A DNA stretch of 53,867 nt from contig PBWH01000007.1 in assembly GCA_002727195.1 (NCBI GenBank), positions 33,367 through 87,233 on the forward strand. Direction: 5' to 3'. Positions 34,586 through 42,994 of this stretch are shown here, piece after piece. Position 1 is the stretch's first letter. Each line of letters starts with the position of its first letter. Source of the DNA: Gemmatimonadota bacterium (lineage in GTDB: Bacteria > Latescibacterota > UBA2968). The notes beneath the pieces are model-generated. The model was not told the origin of the DNA, did not search any database, and was given only the letters and a program-made list of their open reading frames with translations. A program made the position numbers and the translations under genes.

Positions 34586-35009
34586 ATGTCCGCCCGCCAA
34601 TGCCCCAGATGGCCGGGACAGTGACTTCCAGACTGTTGCCTGAGGGATCGCGGAAGTACAACGATCGACCCCGATCGCCCCACTGGATCTCTTTCTCGAT
34701 TTCCACGCCGTTCGACCGGAGATGGTCTCGCCATTCGTCCAGGGAACGATCGTCTATGGAGAAGGCGACGTGTCCGGAGCCTGTCGCACCGTGAGGCGGC
34801 GCGTAGTCCGGTCCCTCTTGTGCGACCGAGGTCGTTTTGGCATTGAACAGCAGGAGCATACGGTCGCCGCATCTGAAGAAGATGTGGCGGTTGTCCATAT
34901 TGGAAACGAGCTCCATGTCCAGGACGTCGGTGTAGAAGCGTTCGGCCGCTGTCAGGTCGTCGACGTAAAGGCAGGTTTCGAGGATGTCGTGGATGCGGGG
35001 ATTTGTCAT
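34584..35009 (-). CDS. VOC/glyoxalase family protein
   Basis: 141 residues. ETCLYVDDLTAAERFYTDVL is the first module with its helix, FFRCGDRMLLLFNA the metal strand, GHVAFSIDDR the second His strand, and RSLYFRDPSGNSLEVTVPAI the final metal Glu strand (Glu in NSLEV). It resembles metal-dependent lyases or thiol transferases such as the fosfomycin-resistance branch only in general. The ATG lies inside the end of an inverted-repeat element (35005-35127), so its promoter region is repeat DNA. Similar in fold to but not closely like the VOC at 21193. Confidence 0.88.
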   Translation of the reverse strand: MTNPRIHDILETCLYVDDLTAAERFYTDVLDMELVSNMDNRHIFFRCGDRMLLLFNAKTTSVAQEGPDYAPPHGATGSGHVAFSIDDRSLDEWRDHLRSNGVEIEKEIQWGDRGRSLYFRDPSGNSLEVTVPAIWGIGGRT

Positions 35010-35127
35010 TCTGAGCGTCAGCGAAGAATCTCTATGAGTTCTGGACCATCTTGTCGAAGACGCTGTTGTGTGAGCAGGGGCGTTGCAGACCTGGTAGAGA
35101 TCCTTCGCCTCTGGCTCAGGATGACCA
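35005..35127. mobile_element. MITE-like inverted-repeat element
   Basis: The outer arms are gtcattctgagcgtcagcga (35005 onward) and a matching reverse complement ending gctcaggatgac (35127): about 24 of 28 positions pair between 35005-35033 and 35099-35127. The roughly 65-bp interior has no coding capacity. Size and structure fit a miniature element; similar gtcattctgagc/gaagaatctc sequences are widespread intergenic repeats. It fills the gap between VOC and pyrE. Confidence 0.6.
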
Positions 35128-35131
35128 CGTC

Positions 35132-35803
35132 CTACGAGACCGCGTACTCCGAGAGGTAAGCTTCGACAGCACGCTTCACCTCGTCGGTCATGGCGACTTC
35201 GCCGTCGATCTCGCGTCCGGGCAGGTGTTCAAGGATGTCGTAGATCGTGACGATGGCGCGGACCTCGACGTTCGCTGTTTCCGCGAGCGCTTCGACCGAG
35301 TTGCCGCCGTCCTTGTTCCGCTCCTTCCTGTCTACGGCGATGATCAGACCCGTGATCAAGCCTTCCGTCATCGAACGGAGCATCCGGATGGCTTCGACCT
35401 TGGTTGCCCCGTCGGTGATGACATCGTCAACGACGACCACTGTGTCTTCGGCGGTCGGAATGTGGCCGACAAGAACGCCGCCTTCCCCGTGATCCTTCTT
35501 TTCCTTGCGGTCGAAGCTGCACGCGACATCACGCTCGTAGTGATGGTGGAATGCGATGGCCGTCGAGATGCACAACGGAATCCCCTTGTAGGCCGGGCCG
35601 AAGATGACGGATGGCTGTTGCGCCAGCTCGAGAGTCGCTGAAGCGTAGTAGTAGCCGAGTCGCTCAATCTGTTTACCGCGACTGAATTCGCCGGAGTTGA
35701 AGAAGTAGGGCGACGTGCGCCCGCTCTTGAGTGTGAATGAACCGAACTTGAGGGCCTCTGAGCGGACGAGGAAGTCGATGAAATTTCTCTGGTATTCCTG
35801 CAT
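35132..35803 (-). CDS. pyrE: Orotate phosphoribosyltransferase
   Basis: 223 residues. FGSFTLKSGRTSPYFFN at the front is the OPRTase signature. FGPAYKGIPLCIS contacts substrate, RKEKKDHGEGG is the catalytic flexible loop and VVVVDDVITDGATK is the PRPP-binding motif. It makes OMP from orotate and PRPP in pyrimidine synthesis, in the cytosol as a dimer. Full length and the most clearly housekeeping gene here. No other pyr gene is adjacent. Confidence 0.96.
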   Translation of the reverse strand: MQEYQRNFIDFLVRSEALKFGSFTLKSGRTSPYFFNSGEFSRGKQIERLGYYYASATLELAQQPSVIFGPAYKGIPLCISTAIAFHHHYERDVACSFDRKEKKDHGEGGVLVGHIPTAEDTVVVVDDVITDGATKVEAIRMLRSMTEGLITGLIIAVDRKERNKDGGNSVEALAETANVEVRAIVTIYDILEHLPGREIDGEVAMTDEVKRAVEAYLSEYAVS

Positions 35804-35929
35804 GTTAGAACCTTTGAGGCGCTTGGGGCAGAGGGCGGAGGGCAGGATGTGCCCGCCCCTGACTCAAGCGGTGGTAGAGACGATTACGAAAACGCCGGCC
35901 CTGTCCAATGGCTGGCTTCTTGACGGGTC

Positions 35930-36424
35930 ATGAGACCCGAACGATCTTACGTGGGGAGGCAAAGGCTATTGAGCGAGGGGGAGACAATACAACCGAATCC
36001 GCTGGTCTGGCGGGTCCTGGCCGTACTTTGGATGGCCCTGATCTTCGCGCTGTCCAGCGCGTGGTTCGCGCCGAAGATGTCGTTCGATGCGACGCTCGAT
36101 TTCTTCGGGCAGGTCAACTACGTGGTTCGCAAAATGGCCCACGCAGGGGAATTCGGTGTCCTGACGTGGCTCTGGTTCCGAGCGTTGTATCCGGATCCGC
36201 TCAACCTGGACCGCGGCCGTCTGTATAGCGGGCTGGTCGCGCTCGTCTACGCCGCCTCTGATGAGTATCACCAGACGTTTGTGCCCCTTCGTTCCGGGAA
36301 GGCGACCGACGTGCTGTTCGACGCTGCCGGCATTCTCGCTGTCGTCTGGCTGATCAGTCGAGCCTGCAGCTGGGAGAACGAATCACTGCGGCGACTGCTG
36401 TTGGGAGAGACGGCGTCAAGATAA
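35930..36424 (+). CDS. VanZ-like membrane protein
   Basis: 164 residues with three or four hydrophobic helices (VWRVLAVLWMALIFALSS, LYSGLVALVYAASDEYHQ, VLFDAAGILAVVWLIS). The VanZ-family core is present: VVRKMAHAGEFGVLTWLWFR and YAASDEYHQTFVPLRSGKATDVLFD split over two helices. Named after the teicoplanin-resistance protein; most members have no known function. Followed 45 bp later by a sulfatase gene. Confidence 0.87.
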   Translation: MRPERSYVGRQRLLSEGETIQPNPLVWRVLAVLWMALIFALSSAWFAPKMSFDATLDFFGQVNYVVRKMAHAGEFGVLTWLWFRALYPDPLNLDRGRLYSGLVALVYAASDEYHQTFVPLRSGKATDVLFDAAGILAVVWLISRACSWENESLRRLLLGETASR

Positions 36425-36469
36425 CCGCTCCGTCCACGATCTCCAAACCACCACCCTGGAGCATCCATC

Positions 36470-37786
36470 GTGTCCAACCCCCGAAGTGTTCTCCTTCTGA
36501 TTGCCGACGACTGGAGCCCTCTCGCGGGCTGCTTTGACAGCCCCGTTGTCCAGACACCTTCCGTCGATGCGCTCAGCAAGCGGGCAACCCGCTTCCGGAA
36601 CGCCTTCTGCACGACCCCTTCCTGCGCGGCCAGCCGGGCGAACATCCTGACCGGCCATTACAGCCACACACACGGCCAGTATGGTCATTGCCACGGGATT
36701 CATAATTTCCACACGGGCAGCCACATGCCCTCGATCGTGAAGACGCTGTCGGACGCAGGATATGCCACGGGAATCATCGGGAAGATGCACGTTCTGCCCG
36801 AGTCCGTGTATCCGTGGACACACGACCTGCAGCAGGTGGATGGCAGCAGTCGGAGCCCAAAAGGGATGGCGGGTCGAGCGCGCGAGTTCTTCGCCGATGT
36901 CGGGGATAGACCGTTCTACCTGCACATGGGTTTCTCGGATCCGCATCGGGACTTTGGGAACGGTTCATCCTACCCGGATTACGAAGAGACGACCTACGAC
37001 CCTGCGACCGTGCCGGTACCGAATTTCCTGCCCGACCATCCGGACGTTCGCGTGGAACTGGCCGAGTACTACCAGTCGATCACGCGGATGGATGCGGGAT
37101 ACGGTCTGGCGATCCAGGCGCTCGAGGAGGCTGGACGGGCTGACGACACGATGATCATCGTGATGAGCGATCACGGGATGCCGTTCCCGGGCGCGAAGGC
37201 CTCGTCCTTCGATTCGGGACACAACTGTCCGCTCCTGATCGCGCGTCCTGGCGCCAACGAGGTCGACTGCGATGCGGTCATCAACTGGAACAACATCGCG
37301 CCGACCGTCTATGACTGGTGCGGCGTCGATCCTCCGGAGGGTCTGCCCGAACGCTCTCTGCTCCCGATTCTGGATGACGCACATCCTGATGGGTGGGACG
37401 AAGTGTACTTCTCGCACACTTTCCACGAAGTGACGAACTACTACCCGTATCGCGTCCTGCGAGGGCGGAACTACAAATACGTCAAGAACCTCTATCCCGA
37501 ACTGACCACCCCGCTGCCCAGCGACTTGTGGCGGTCGACCACGTGGCAAGCCATCGAACGCGAGGGTCTGGCCATGGGTGAACGGTCGACGGAAAAGTTC
37601 CTGCACCAGGATGGTGAGGCGCTGTTCGACGTTGAGAACGATCCCGCGGAGACCACCAACCTGATCGACGATCCATCCCTGAAGGACGTCGCTGAAGAGA
37701 TGCGGCAGAAAGTCAGGGATTGGCGAATCGCCACGCAGGATCCCTGGGTACTGGCATCCAAGCAAGCGGGCGAAGAAATCGGGTAG
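36470..37786 (+). CDS. Formylglycine sulfatase without signal peptide
   Basis: 438 residues from GTG 36470. Metal site LLIADDWSPLAG, signature TPSCAASRANILTGH with Cys52 (CxAxR variant), GHYSHTHGQYGHCHG, GIIGKMHVLPE, FSDPHRDFG and MSDHGMPFPGAK. No export signal is seen, unlike the sulfatase at 32242, so the enzyme may act in the cytosol on an imported sulfated sugar; the real start could lie upstream, but the preceding gene ends 46 bp before. It heads a + strand series with cysK and a YeiH exporter. Confidence 0.92.
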   Translation: MSNPRSVLLLIADDWSPLAGCFDSPVVQTPSVDALSKRATRFRNAFCTTPSCAASRANILTGHYSHTHGQYGHCHGIHNFHTGSHMPSIVKTLSDAGYATGIIGKMHVLPESVYPWTHDLQQVDGSSRSPKGMAGRAREFFADVGDRPFYLHMGFSDPHRDFGNGSSYPDYEETTYDPATVPVPNFLPDHPDVRVELAEYYQSITRMDAGYGLAIQALEEAGRADDTMIIVMSDHGMPFPGAKASSFDSGHNCPLLIARPGANEVDCDAVINWNNIAPTVYDWCGVDPPEGLPERSLLPILDDAHPDGWDEVYFSHTFHEVTNYYPYRVLRGRNYKYVKNLYPELTTPLPSDLWRSTTWQAIEREGLAMGERSTEKFLHQDGEALFDVENDPAETTNLIDDPSLKDVAEEMRQKVRDWRIATQDPWVLASKQAGEEIG

Positions 37787-37802
37787 GACCGTCCATCCCA
37801 CT

Positions 37803-37838
37803 TCGTGGGAGCGGCCTCCTGGCCGCGAGCTTTCCATC
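37803..37838 (+). repeat. REP-like repeat, family A
   Basis: TCGTGGGAGCGGCCTCCTGG followed by CCGCGAGCTTTCCATC. Hairpin GCGGCC-tcct-GGCCGC. It lies between the sulfatase and cysK and matches the classic REP outline (GTGGGAGCGGnnn...CGCGA). Confidence 0.72.
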
Positions 37839-37857
37839 GATCTCAGGCGAGACACGT

Positions 37858-38817
37858 ATGAGCACAAACATCGCAAACCAGGTCACCGAGATCATTGGTG
37901 GAACCCCCATGATCCGCCTGGAGAACCTTTCGCCACCAGACGGCGCGACGATTTTCGCAAAGATGGAATACCTGAACCCGGGCGGAAGCGTCAAAGACCG
38001 GATCGCCCTGAGCATGCTTCAGGATGCCGAAGCGTCCGGCACGCTCAAGCCCGGGATGACGGTGGTCGAGGCCACGAGCGGGAACACGGGTATCGGGCTG
38101 GCCATGCTGTGCGCCAAGATGAACTACCGCCTCGTTCTGACGATGCCTGAGACGATGAGCTTCGAACGTCGAGCACTCGTTACACGATATGGCGCCGAGG
38201 TCGTGATCACGCCGGGATCGGGGGATATGGATGGGGCCAAGGCGCGTGCTCAGGAGATCGGTCAGAAGAACGAGAACTGCATCGAGCTGAAGCAGTTCGA
38301 CAATCCGGCAAACCCAAAGGTCCATCGTGAGAATACGGGACCGGAGATCGTCAAGGCGACAGGCGGGAAAATCGCCGCCTTTGTGGCCGGGATCGGTACC
38401 GGGGGTACGATCACAGGGGTCGGGGAGGTGCTGAAGGGTGAGGTCCCCGACGTTGCCTTGATCGGCGTGGAACCGGCCAACTCGGCCGTGCTGAACGGGA
38501 AGTCTCCTGGACCTCACGCGATCGAGGGCATCGGTGCGGGGTTCGTCCCGTCGATCCTGAATCGGGAGATCCTGGATGACGTGCTGATGATTGAGGATCG
38601 TGAAGCGTTCGACACGACGGAGGCACTGGCTCGGGAGGAGGCGCTGCTGGTGGGGATATCGTCTGGCGCGAATGTTCTGGCGGCTCAGCGGGTGGCGTCG
38701 AAGCTGTCGAGCGACGATGTGGTGGTGACGGTGTTGTGTGATACGGGGACGCGGTATTTCAGTATCGAGGAGTATTTCCAGCGGGACGAGGTGCAGAGTC
38801 AGAGTGCGCTGCTGTGA
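37858..38817 (+). CDS. cysK: Cysteine synthase A (O-acetylserine sulfhydrylase)
   Basis: 319 residues from ATG 37858; a longer in-frame start at 37720 would overlap the sulfatase. PLP Lys46 in NPGGSVKDR, substrate loop TSGNTGIGLA, phosphate clamp GTGGTITGVG, C-terminal GISSGANVLAA. It condenses O-acetylserine and sulfide to cysteine in the cytosol. Placed between a sulfatase and a YeiH-type exporter, suggesting that sulfur from sulfate esters enters cysteine synthesis; no sulfate reduction genes are in the window. Confidence 0.95.
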   Translation: MSTNIANQVTEIIGGTPMIRLENLSPPDGATIFAKMEYLNPGGSVKDRIALSMLQDAEASGTLKPGMTVVEATSGNTGIGLAMLCAKMNYRLVLTMPETMSFERRALVTRYGAEVVITPGSGDMDGAKARAQEIGQKNENCIELKQFDNPANPKVHRENTGPEIVKATGGKIAAFVAGIGTGGTITGVGEVLKGEVPDVALIGVEPANSAVLNGKSPGPHAIEGIGAGFVPSILNREILDDVLMIEDREAFDTTEALAREEALLVGISSGANVLAAQRVASKLSSDDVVVTVLCDTGTRYFSIEEYFQRDEVQSQSALL

Positions 38818-38821
38818 TGGT

Positions 38822-38900
38822 AGTCGCTCTCGCCTTGCAGGCCCTCTCCCATCCTCGCGCGGCTCGGACCGCCCTCTCCCAGTGGGAGAGGGGATCTTCC
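38822..38900 (+). repeat. Hairpin repeat, family C
   Basis: Core CCCTCTCCC-agt-GGGAGAGGG (38872-38892), a perfect 9-bp hairpin ending 28 bp before the YeiH-type gene. Other copies at 40127, 42843 and 51686. Confidence 0.65.
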
Positions 38901-38919
38901 TTATGCCAATGACGATGAT

Positions 38920-40062
38920 ATGGATCTGAGTCGAAAAGAGCGGGCGTTCGAGTCGCGGTTTCGGAAGCGGCTAGCCGTCTGGCCACAGGAGAGTCCCTGG
39001 CCAGGCGTTTTGCTATGTGCGGCGCTGACGTGGCTGGGTGCGATCGTGAACCGGCTGCCATTTCCGCCATTTACGACGGCGGATGGGCAGCACCCGATCA
39101 GTACGGTCCTGCTCGCGCTGCTGCTCGGGATGTTCGTGCGGAACCTGATCCCGGCTGTGACCCGCGTGAAGGCGGGGATTGACGCGATGGTGAAGAAGTG
39201 GTTGCCGGTCGGGATCGTTCTCCTGGGCGCTCGGCTCGATTTCTACGATCTCCTTCAGGTCGCGATTCAGGTGGCCGTCGGGGCGGCGATCCTGATCGCG
39301 TTGCTGATCGTTTTGTCCCGGGTGTCCGCGGCGTGGTTCGGTGTGGATCCGCAGTTGGGGATGTTGATCGGTGTCGGGACGGCGATCTGCGGGAGCTCGG
39401 CGATCGTGGCGGTGTCTCCGGTCGTGGAGGCGCGCGATGATGAGATGGCGTACTCGATCGGTACGGTGAACCTGCTGGGGGTGATCGCGATGCTCGTTTA
39501 CCCAGTTCTCGGGGCAATATTTGCCGTGGATGCGGACGTGTATGGCGCGTGGTGTGGACTGGGCATTCATGCGACGCCCCAGGTGATCGCCGCCGGCTTT
39601 GCGTATCCCGGCGACGGGCAGACGGCGGGTGAGATGGCGACGATCGTGAAACTCGTTCGGATTTCGCTGCTCGGGCCGGCTGTGTTTGTCGTCGGGGCGT
39701 GGTATGCGCATAGACGGCGACAGGAAGCAGTGTATATCGGGAAGCCGGTTCAGTATTCGAAGCTGGTGCCGGGGTTTGTGGTCGTGTTCCTCGGGCTTGC
39801 CCTTCTGCGCACGCTGGGATTCCTGCCGGAGGTGACGCTGCATTTGACCGAGCGGTTTATTCTTGGTGGTGGAGATCGTGTGGTCGATGTCGCCGGGCTG
39901 ATGAGCCAGGGCGGGAAGTGGCTGATTACGGCGGCAATGGCAGGGGTAGGGCTGTCGACGGAGTTTCGGGCGATGAAAGCAGGCGGCATCAGGCCGCTTT
40001 TATTGGGTGTCGTCTTAGCGGTGGTGATAGGAGGGATGGGGCTATTGGTGGCGAGCATTTAG
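38920..40062 (+). CDS. YeiH/UPF0324-family putative sulfate exporter
   Basis: 380 residues with about ten membrane helices (VLLCAALTWLGAIV, PISTVLLALLLGMFVRNL, VGIVLLGARLDFYDLL, LLGVIAMLVYPVLGAIF, LLLGVVLAVVIGGMGLLVAS). GVGTAICGSSAIVAVSPVV and GIHATPQVIAAG are the conserved signatures of the family. Members are proposed to export sulfate or related anions such as sulfoacetate-derived sulfite; experimental support is limited. Next to cysK and sulfatase, so removal of excess sulfate or sulfite is plausible. Confidence 0.9.
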   Translation: MDLSRKERAFESRFRKRLAVWPQESPWPGVLLCAALTWLGAIVNRLPFPPFTTADGQHPISTVLLALLLGMFVRNLIPAVTRVKAGIDAMVKKWLPVGIVLLGARLDFYDLLQVAIQVAVGAAILIALLIVLSRVSAAWFGVDPQLGMLIGVGTAICGSSAIVAVSPVVEARDDEMAYSIGTVNLLGVIAMLVYPVLGAIFAVDADVYGAWCGLGIHATPQVIAAGFAYPGDGQTAGEMATIVKLVRISLLGPAVFVVGAWYAHRRRQEAVYIGKPVQYSKLVPGFVVVFLGLALLRTLGFLPEVTLHLTERFILGGGDRVVDVAGLMSQGGKWLITAAMAGVGLSTEFRAMKAGGIRPLLLGVVLAVVIGGMGLLVASI

Positions 40063-40126
40063 AGTTCATGAAGAAGCCAGACAAAAGCCAAAGTTCAGGA
40101 TCAGGACAATGGAGTCCGCAGGGCTT

Positions 40127-40199
40127 CCTCTCTCTTGCGGAGTGGGAGAGGGATTCTTGCGGGCCGGTTGGGTCGCCCGCAAGACGGGTGAGGGCCGAT
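40127..40199 (+). repeat. Two-hairpin repeat, family C
   Basis: First hairpin cctctctc...gggagaggg (40127-40152), second CTTGCGGGC...GCCCGCAAG (40156-40183, perfect 9 bp), then GGGTGAGGGC. The same order is found at 42843-42911 with different but still complementary second arms. Confidence 0.7.
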
Positions 40200-40255
40200 A
40201 TGCGGGCATCTGCGCCAAAAGGGTAAGCCGTTTACGAGCCGAATTCCCCTAGCCA

Positions 40256-40272
40256 TTACCCATTTATGGTAA
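40256..40272. promoter_or_regulatory. Palindrome just before the acylase start
   Basis: TTACC-catttat-GGTAA, extended by flanking bases (ATTACC...GGTAAC), three bases upstream of the ATG at 40276. Another GTAA...TTAC pair lies at 40223-40235. The position suits an operator or translational block; no regulator is assigned. Confidence 0.4.
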
Positions 40273-40275
40273 CCT

Positions 40276-42624
40276 ATGACAGAAGAAATCAGACGAGCTG
40301 TACTGGCCTCCATTAAAGGTGATGTGTCCGCCGAGGCAGCGGCGGAATCGGTTGGGCTGAGTCGGAAGCAGTTCAGCGAGCGGAAACGGCGGTACCTGCG
40401 CGGGAAGCTGCCGATGATCGACGGAGAAATCCGAGCGGATTCGCTGGATGGACCAGTGGAGATTCTGCGGGATGCTTGGGGGGTGGCGCATATCGAGGCG
40501 AACTGTCTGGCGGACGGGTTCTTTGGGCTTGGATATGCAATGGCTCAGGATCGGCTCTGGCAGCTCGACTATATGCGTCGGTTGGCGTGCGGACGGCTGG
40601 CGGAGATTCTGGGAGCGGATTACCTGGAGCAGGATCGGCTGCACCGTACCATCGGGCTGAAGCGGTCGGCGGACGCGGCAATGGATGAGGCCGGAGATGA
40701 GGTCCGGCTCGTGCTGAATTCGCTGGCGAGCGGGATCAATGCCCATACCCAAGCGTGTCGCGAACTGCCGTTGGAGTTCGACCTGCTCGAGTACGAACCG
40801 GAGCCGTGGACGACGGCTGCCTCCGTTGCCGTATGGAAGTGGCGTTGGTGGATGCTGACGGGACGGCTGAACATCCTGTCTGTGGCCGAGGCAGGGCGCA
40901 CACACCTGGATGAAGATCTGTATCGGCGGTTCATGTCGTGTGAGGCGAACGAGCATACGATCGTGCCGGGCGACGGTCCGGCACAGTATGGTGGGCACGA
41001 TACGGGAGAAGGCAGCAACAACTGGGTGGTCGGTGGATCTCGCACGCAATCCGGCAAACCGATTCTGGCGACGGATCCGCACAATAGTGTCGACCTGTCG
41101 CGGCAGTGGTATCAGGCGCAGTTGACGATCGGTGGAGCGTCCGGTCTGGATGCGGTGGGGGCGTTTTTTCTCGGTACGCCGGGAATTTATCTCGGGCACA
41201 CACGACACACGGCGTGGGGTGTGACGAATCATACCGCGTCTGCTCGTGACGTCTACGTGGAGACCCCCGGCCAACAGGATGGATACTACGTCAATGGTGA
41301 CGGCGAGCGACCCTACGAGGAGATCGAGGAGACGATCGTCGTACGGGATGGTGATGACGAGCAGCTGTCGATTCGACAAACGGATCGCGGACCGCTCGTG
41401 CAGGATTTCGTGCCGGCCGTCGATGAGGATCATCCTCTGCTGTCGCTCAAGTGGAATGGGAGCGCACCCACAACCGGGTTCGAGTCGATGCTCGCCCTGT
41501 TGCGCTCCTCGTCTTGCGATGACGTCGAGAAGACGCTCGAGCAGTGGCCGTTTCCGATCCTGAATTTCCTGTTCGCCGACGACAAGGGCGGAATCGGGTA
41601 TCACGTGGTGGGTCACGTGCCCGATCGGCCGGACGTGCGCGTCGGGTTCAAGGATCCTGAAGCTGCAGGTGATGCGTGGACGGGTAACTATGCCTTCGAC
41701 GCCCTGCCCAACATGCGTGACCCCGAACGTGACTGGATCGCGACCGCGAACAATCCGCCGTGGGGTGGAGATCATCCGTATCTGAAGCTGGGGTCGTGGG
41801 CAGACGGATACCGGTTCCGGCGGATCAAGCATCGGATCGAGTCCGAGGCCCAGCACGATATCGATACGGTCGGCGACATTCACGCGGACGACATACACGG
41901 GCGGGCCGAAGACCTCGCATCGATCGTTGGCAGGATCGCTCTCAACGGGCCGAACAAGCAGATCCGTGAACTCGGGGAGATCCTCACCGAGTGGGACGGG
42001 TCGTATGGCGTAGACGAGATCGCTCCCACCGTGTTCTCGGCGTTCTGGAATCAGTGGCTCAGACGGGTGGCCAAAGCCCGGTTTCCCGATCGACTGGTCA
42101 CGATGGTCAAGGATCGATGTGGCGCTGTAGGCAACGCGATCCTCCAGGGCAGAGACACGACCTGGATGTCAGGTTGTTCTATAGACCAAGAGGTCGTCGA
42201 GGCGCTGAGAGACACACGCACGTGGATCGCCAGGAAAATCGGCAACCGGAAATCGTGGTGGCGGTGGGGGAAGCTGCATACGGTGACGTTCGGGCATCCC
42301 TGTGCGACGACACCTGAGCTGGAGAAGTTGCTGAGTGTCGGGCCGACGGAGACGGCCGGGGGAACAGGGACGGTTCGTGCGGCTGGCCACAGCCTGGTGA
42401 GGCCGTTCAGGGTGACCGGGCTGTCGACGTATCGGATGGTGGTGGATATGGGAAGGCCGGCACGGTCGAAAGCGACGGCGGCGGGTGGGCAGTCGGGGCA
42501 TCCGGGGAGTCGGCATTATCGGACGCAGTCAGAGCTATGGCTTAAGGATGCGTATCATCCGCTGCTGATGGATCGGAGGGATGTGGAGAGGGATCTTGAA
42601 GGGGTTCTTGCGCTGACGCCTTAG
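40276..42624 (+). CDS. Penicillin acylase-family Ntn hydrolase with HTH-like N-terminal segment
   Basis: 782 residues. The acylase core starts near residue 58 (GPVEILRDAWGVAHIEA; FFGLGYAMAQDRLWQLDYMRR). The autocatalytic site is EGSNNWVVGG with nucleophile Ser247; PILATDPHNS, LGHTRHTAWG and YRFRRIKHRIES follow as in penicillin acylases. Members cleave amides such as acyl-homoserine lactones or beta-lactam side chains, usually in the periplasm. Here there is no signal peptide: residues 1-45 (EEIRRAVLASIKGDVSAEAA, then ESVGLSRKQFSERKRRYLRG) look like a helix-turn-helix. The enzyme may thus be cytosolic or use another route. The long opposite-strand frame over this gene is a shadow. Confidence 0.9.
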   Translation: MTEEIRRAVLASIKGDVSAEAAAESVGLSRKQFSERKRRYLRGKLPMIDGEIRADSLDGPVEILRDAWGVAHIEANCLADGFFGLGYAMAQDRLWQLDYMRRLACGRLAEILGADYLEQDRLHRTIGLKRSADAAMDEAGDEVRLVLNSLASGINAHTQACRELPLEFDLLEYEPEPWTTAASVAVWKWRWWMLTGRLNILSVAEAGRTHLDEDLYRRFMSCEANEHTIVPGDGPAQYGGHDTGEGSNNWVVGGSRTQSGKPILATDPHNSVDLSRQWYQAQLTIGGASGLDAVGAFFLGTPGIYLGHTRHTAWGVTNHTASARDVYVETPGQQDGYYVNGDGERPYEEIEETIVVRDGDDEQLSIRQTDRGPLVQDFVPAVDEDHPLLSLKWNGSAPTTGFESMLALLRSSSCDDVEKTLEQWPFPILNFLFADDKGGIGYHVVGHVPDRPDVRVGFKDPEAAGDAWTGNYAFDALPNMRDPERDWIATANNPPWGGDHPYLKLGSWADGYRFRRIKHRIESEAQHDIDTVGDIHADDIHGRAEDLASIVGRIALNGPNKQIRELGEILTEWDGSYGVDEIAPTVFSAFWNQWLRRVAKARFPDRLVTMVKDRCGAVGNAILQGRDTTWMSGCSIDQEVVEALRDTRTWIARKIGNRKSWWRWGKLHTVTFGHPCATTPELEKLLSVGPTETAGGTGTVRAAGHSLVRPFRVTGLSTYRMVVDMGRPARSKATAAGGQSGHPGSRHYRTQSELWLKDAYHPLLMDRRDVERDLEGVLALTP

Positions 42625-42634
42625 GGGAAAAGGC

Positions 42635-42783
42635 TGGTCACCCGCCTCGCCTTCGGCTCGGCTTGATGAACAGGGATGAACACAAGATGGGAAGCAAGGG
42701 GAACGGGCGAGGTGCCACGTGCCCTGGTCTTGCAGATACGGATGATCGTCTTCCGTCCGAGGTTCTTGGTCCCTGGCCGCGAG
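42635..42783 (+). repeat. Dispersed repeat, family D
   Basis: About 150 bp sharing with 45749-45907, in the same order: ggtcacccgc, gatgaacagggatgaacac, gcagatacggatg and ccgcgag. Diverged between these islands. No ORF or terminal inverted repeat. Confidence 0.65.
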
Positions 42784-42842
42784 TGGTGATTCGGTGGGAG
42801 GTAAATCCAACCGAACCGACTTGGATTCAGCCACACGGGCTT

Positions 42843-42911
42843 CCCCTCTCCTACGAAGTGGGAGAGGGATGCTGGCGGGCACGATTGTAGGCCCGCCAGC
42901 GGGGTGAGGGC
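42843..42911 (+). repeat. Two-hairpin repeat, family C
   Basis: cccctctcc-tacgaagt-gggagaggg, then CTGGCGGGC...GCCCGCCAG (42872-42899, perfect 9 bp), then GGGGTGAGGGC. Confidence 0.72.
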
Positions 42912-42943
42912 GGCAACGCTACGCGTTGCTTGCGAGTTTTCTG
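42912..42943 (+). repeat. Short dispersed repeat, family G
   Basis: ggcaacgctacgcgttgctt followed by gcgagttttctg; matches 8892-8926 on the other strand. Confidence 0.55.
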
Positions 42944-42994
42944 CGCAAACGCTCCTTCGGTTACGAATATGGGCTCACGTAGAATCGCGCACCT

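Larger units (their letters stand above)
42625..42994. other. 370-bp repeat-filled intergenic region
   Basis: No gene. It holds a family D repeat (42635-42783), a family C two-hairpin repeat (42843-42911) and a family G repeat (42912-42943) in tandem. The region 42944-42994 must contain the leader of the next gene, with no clear promoter. Confidence 0.6.

Noticed and set aside
40264-41898. 544-codon open frame on the minus strand opposite the acylase gene
   Set aside because: Antisense shadow of a strongly supported penicillin acylase gene; composition is Arg/Pro/His-rich with no recognisable domain.
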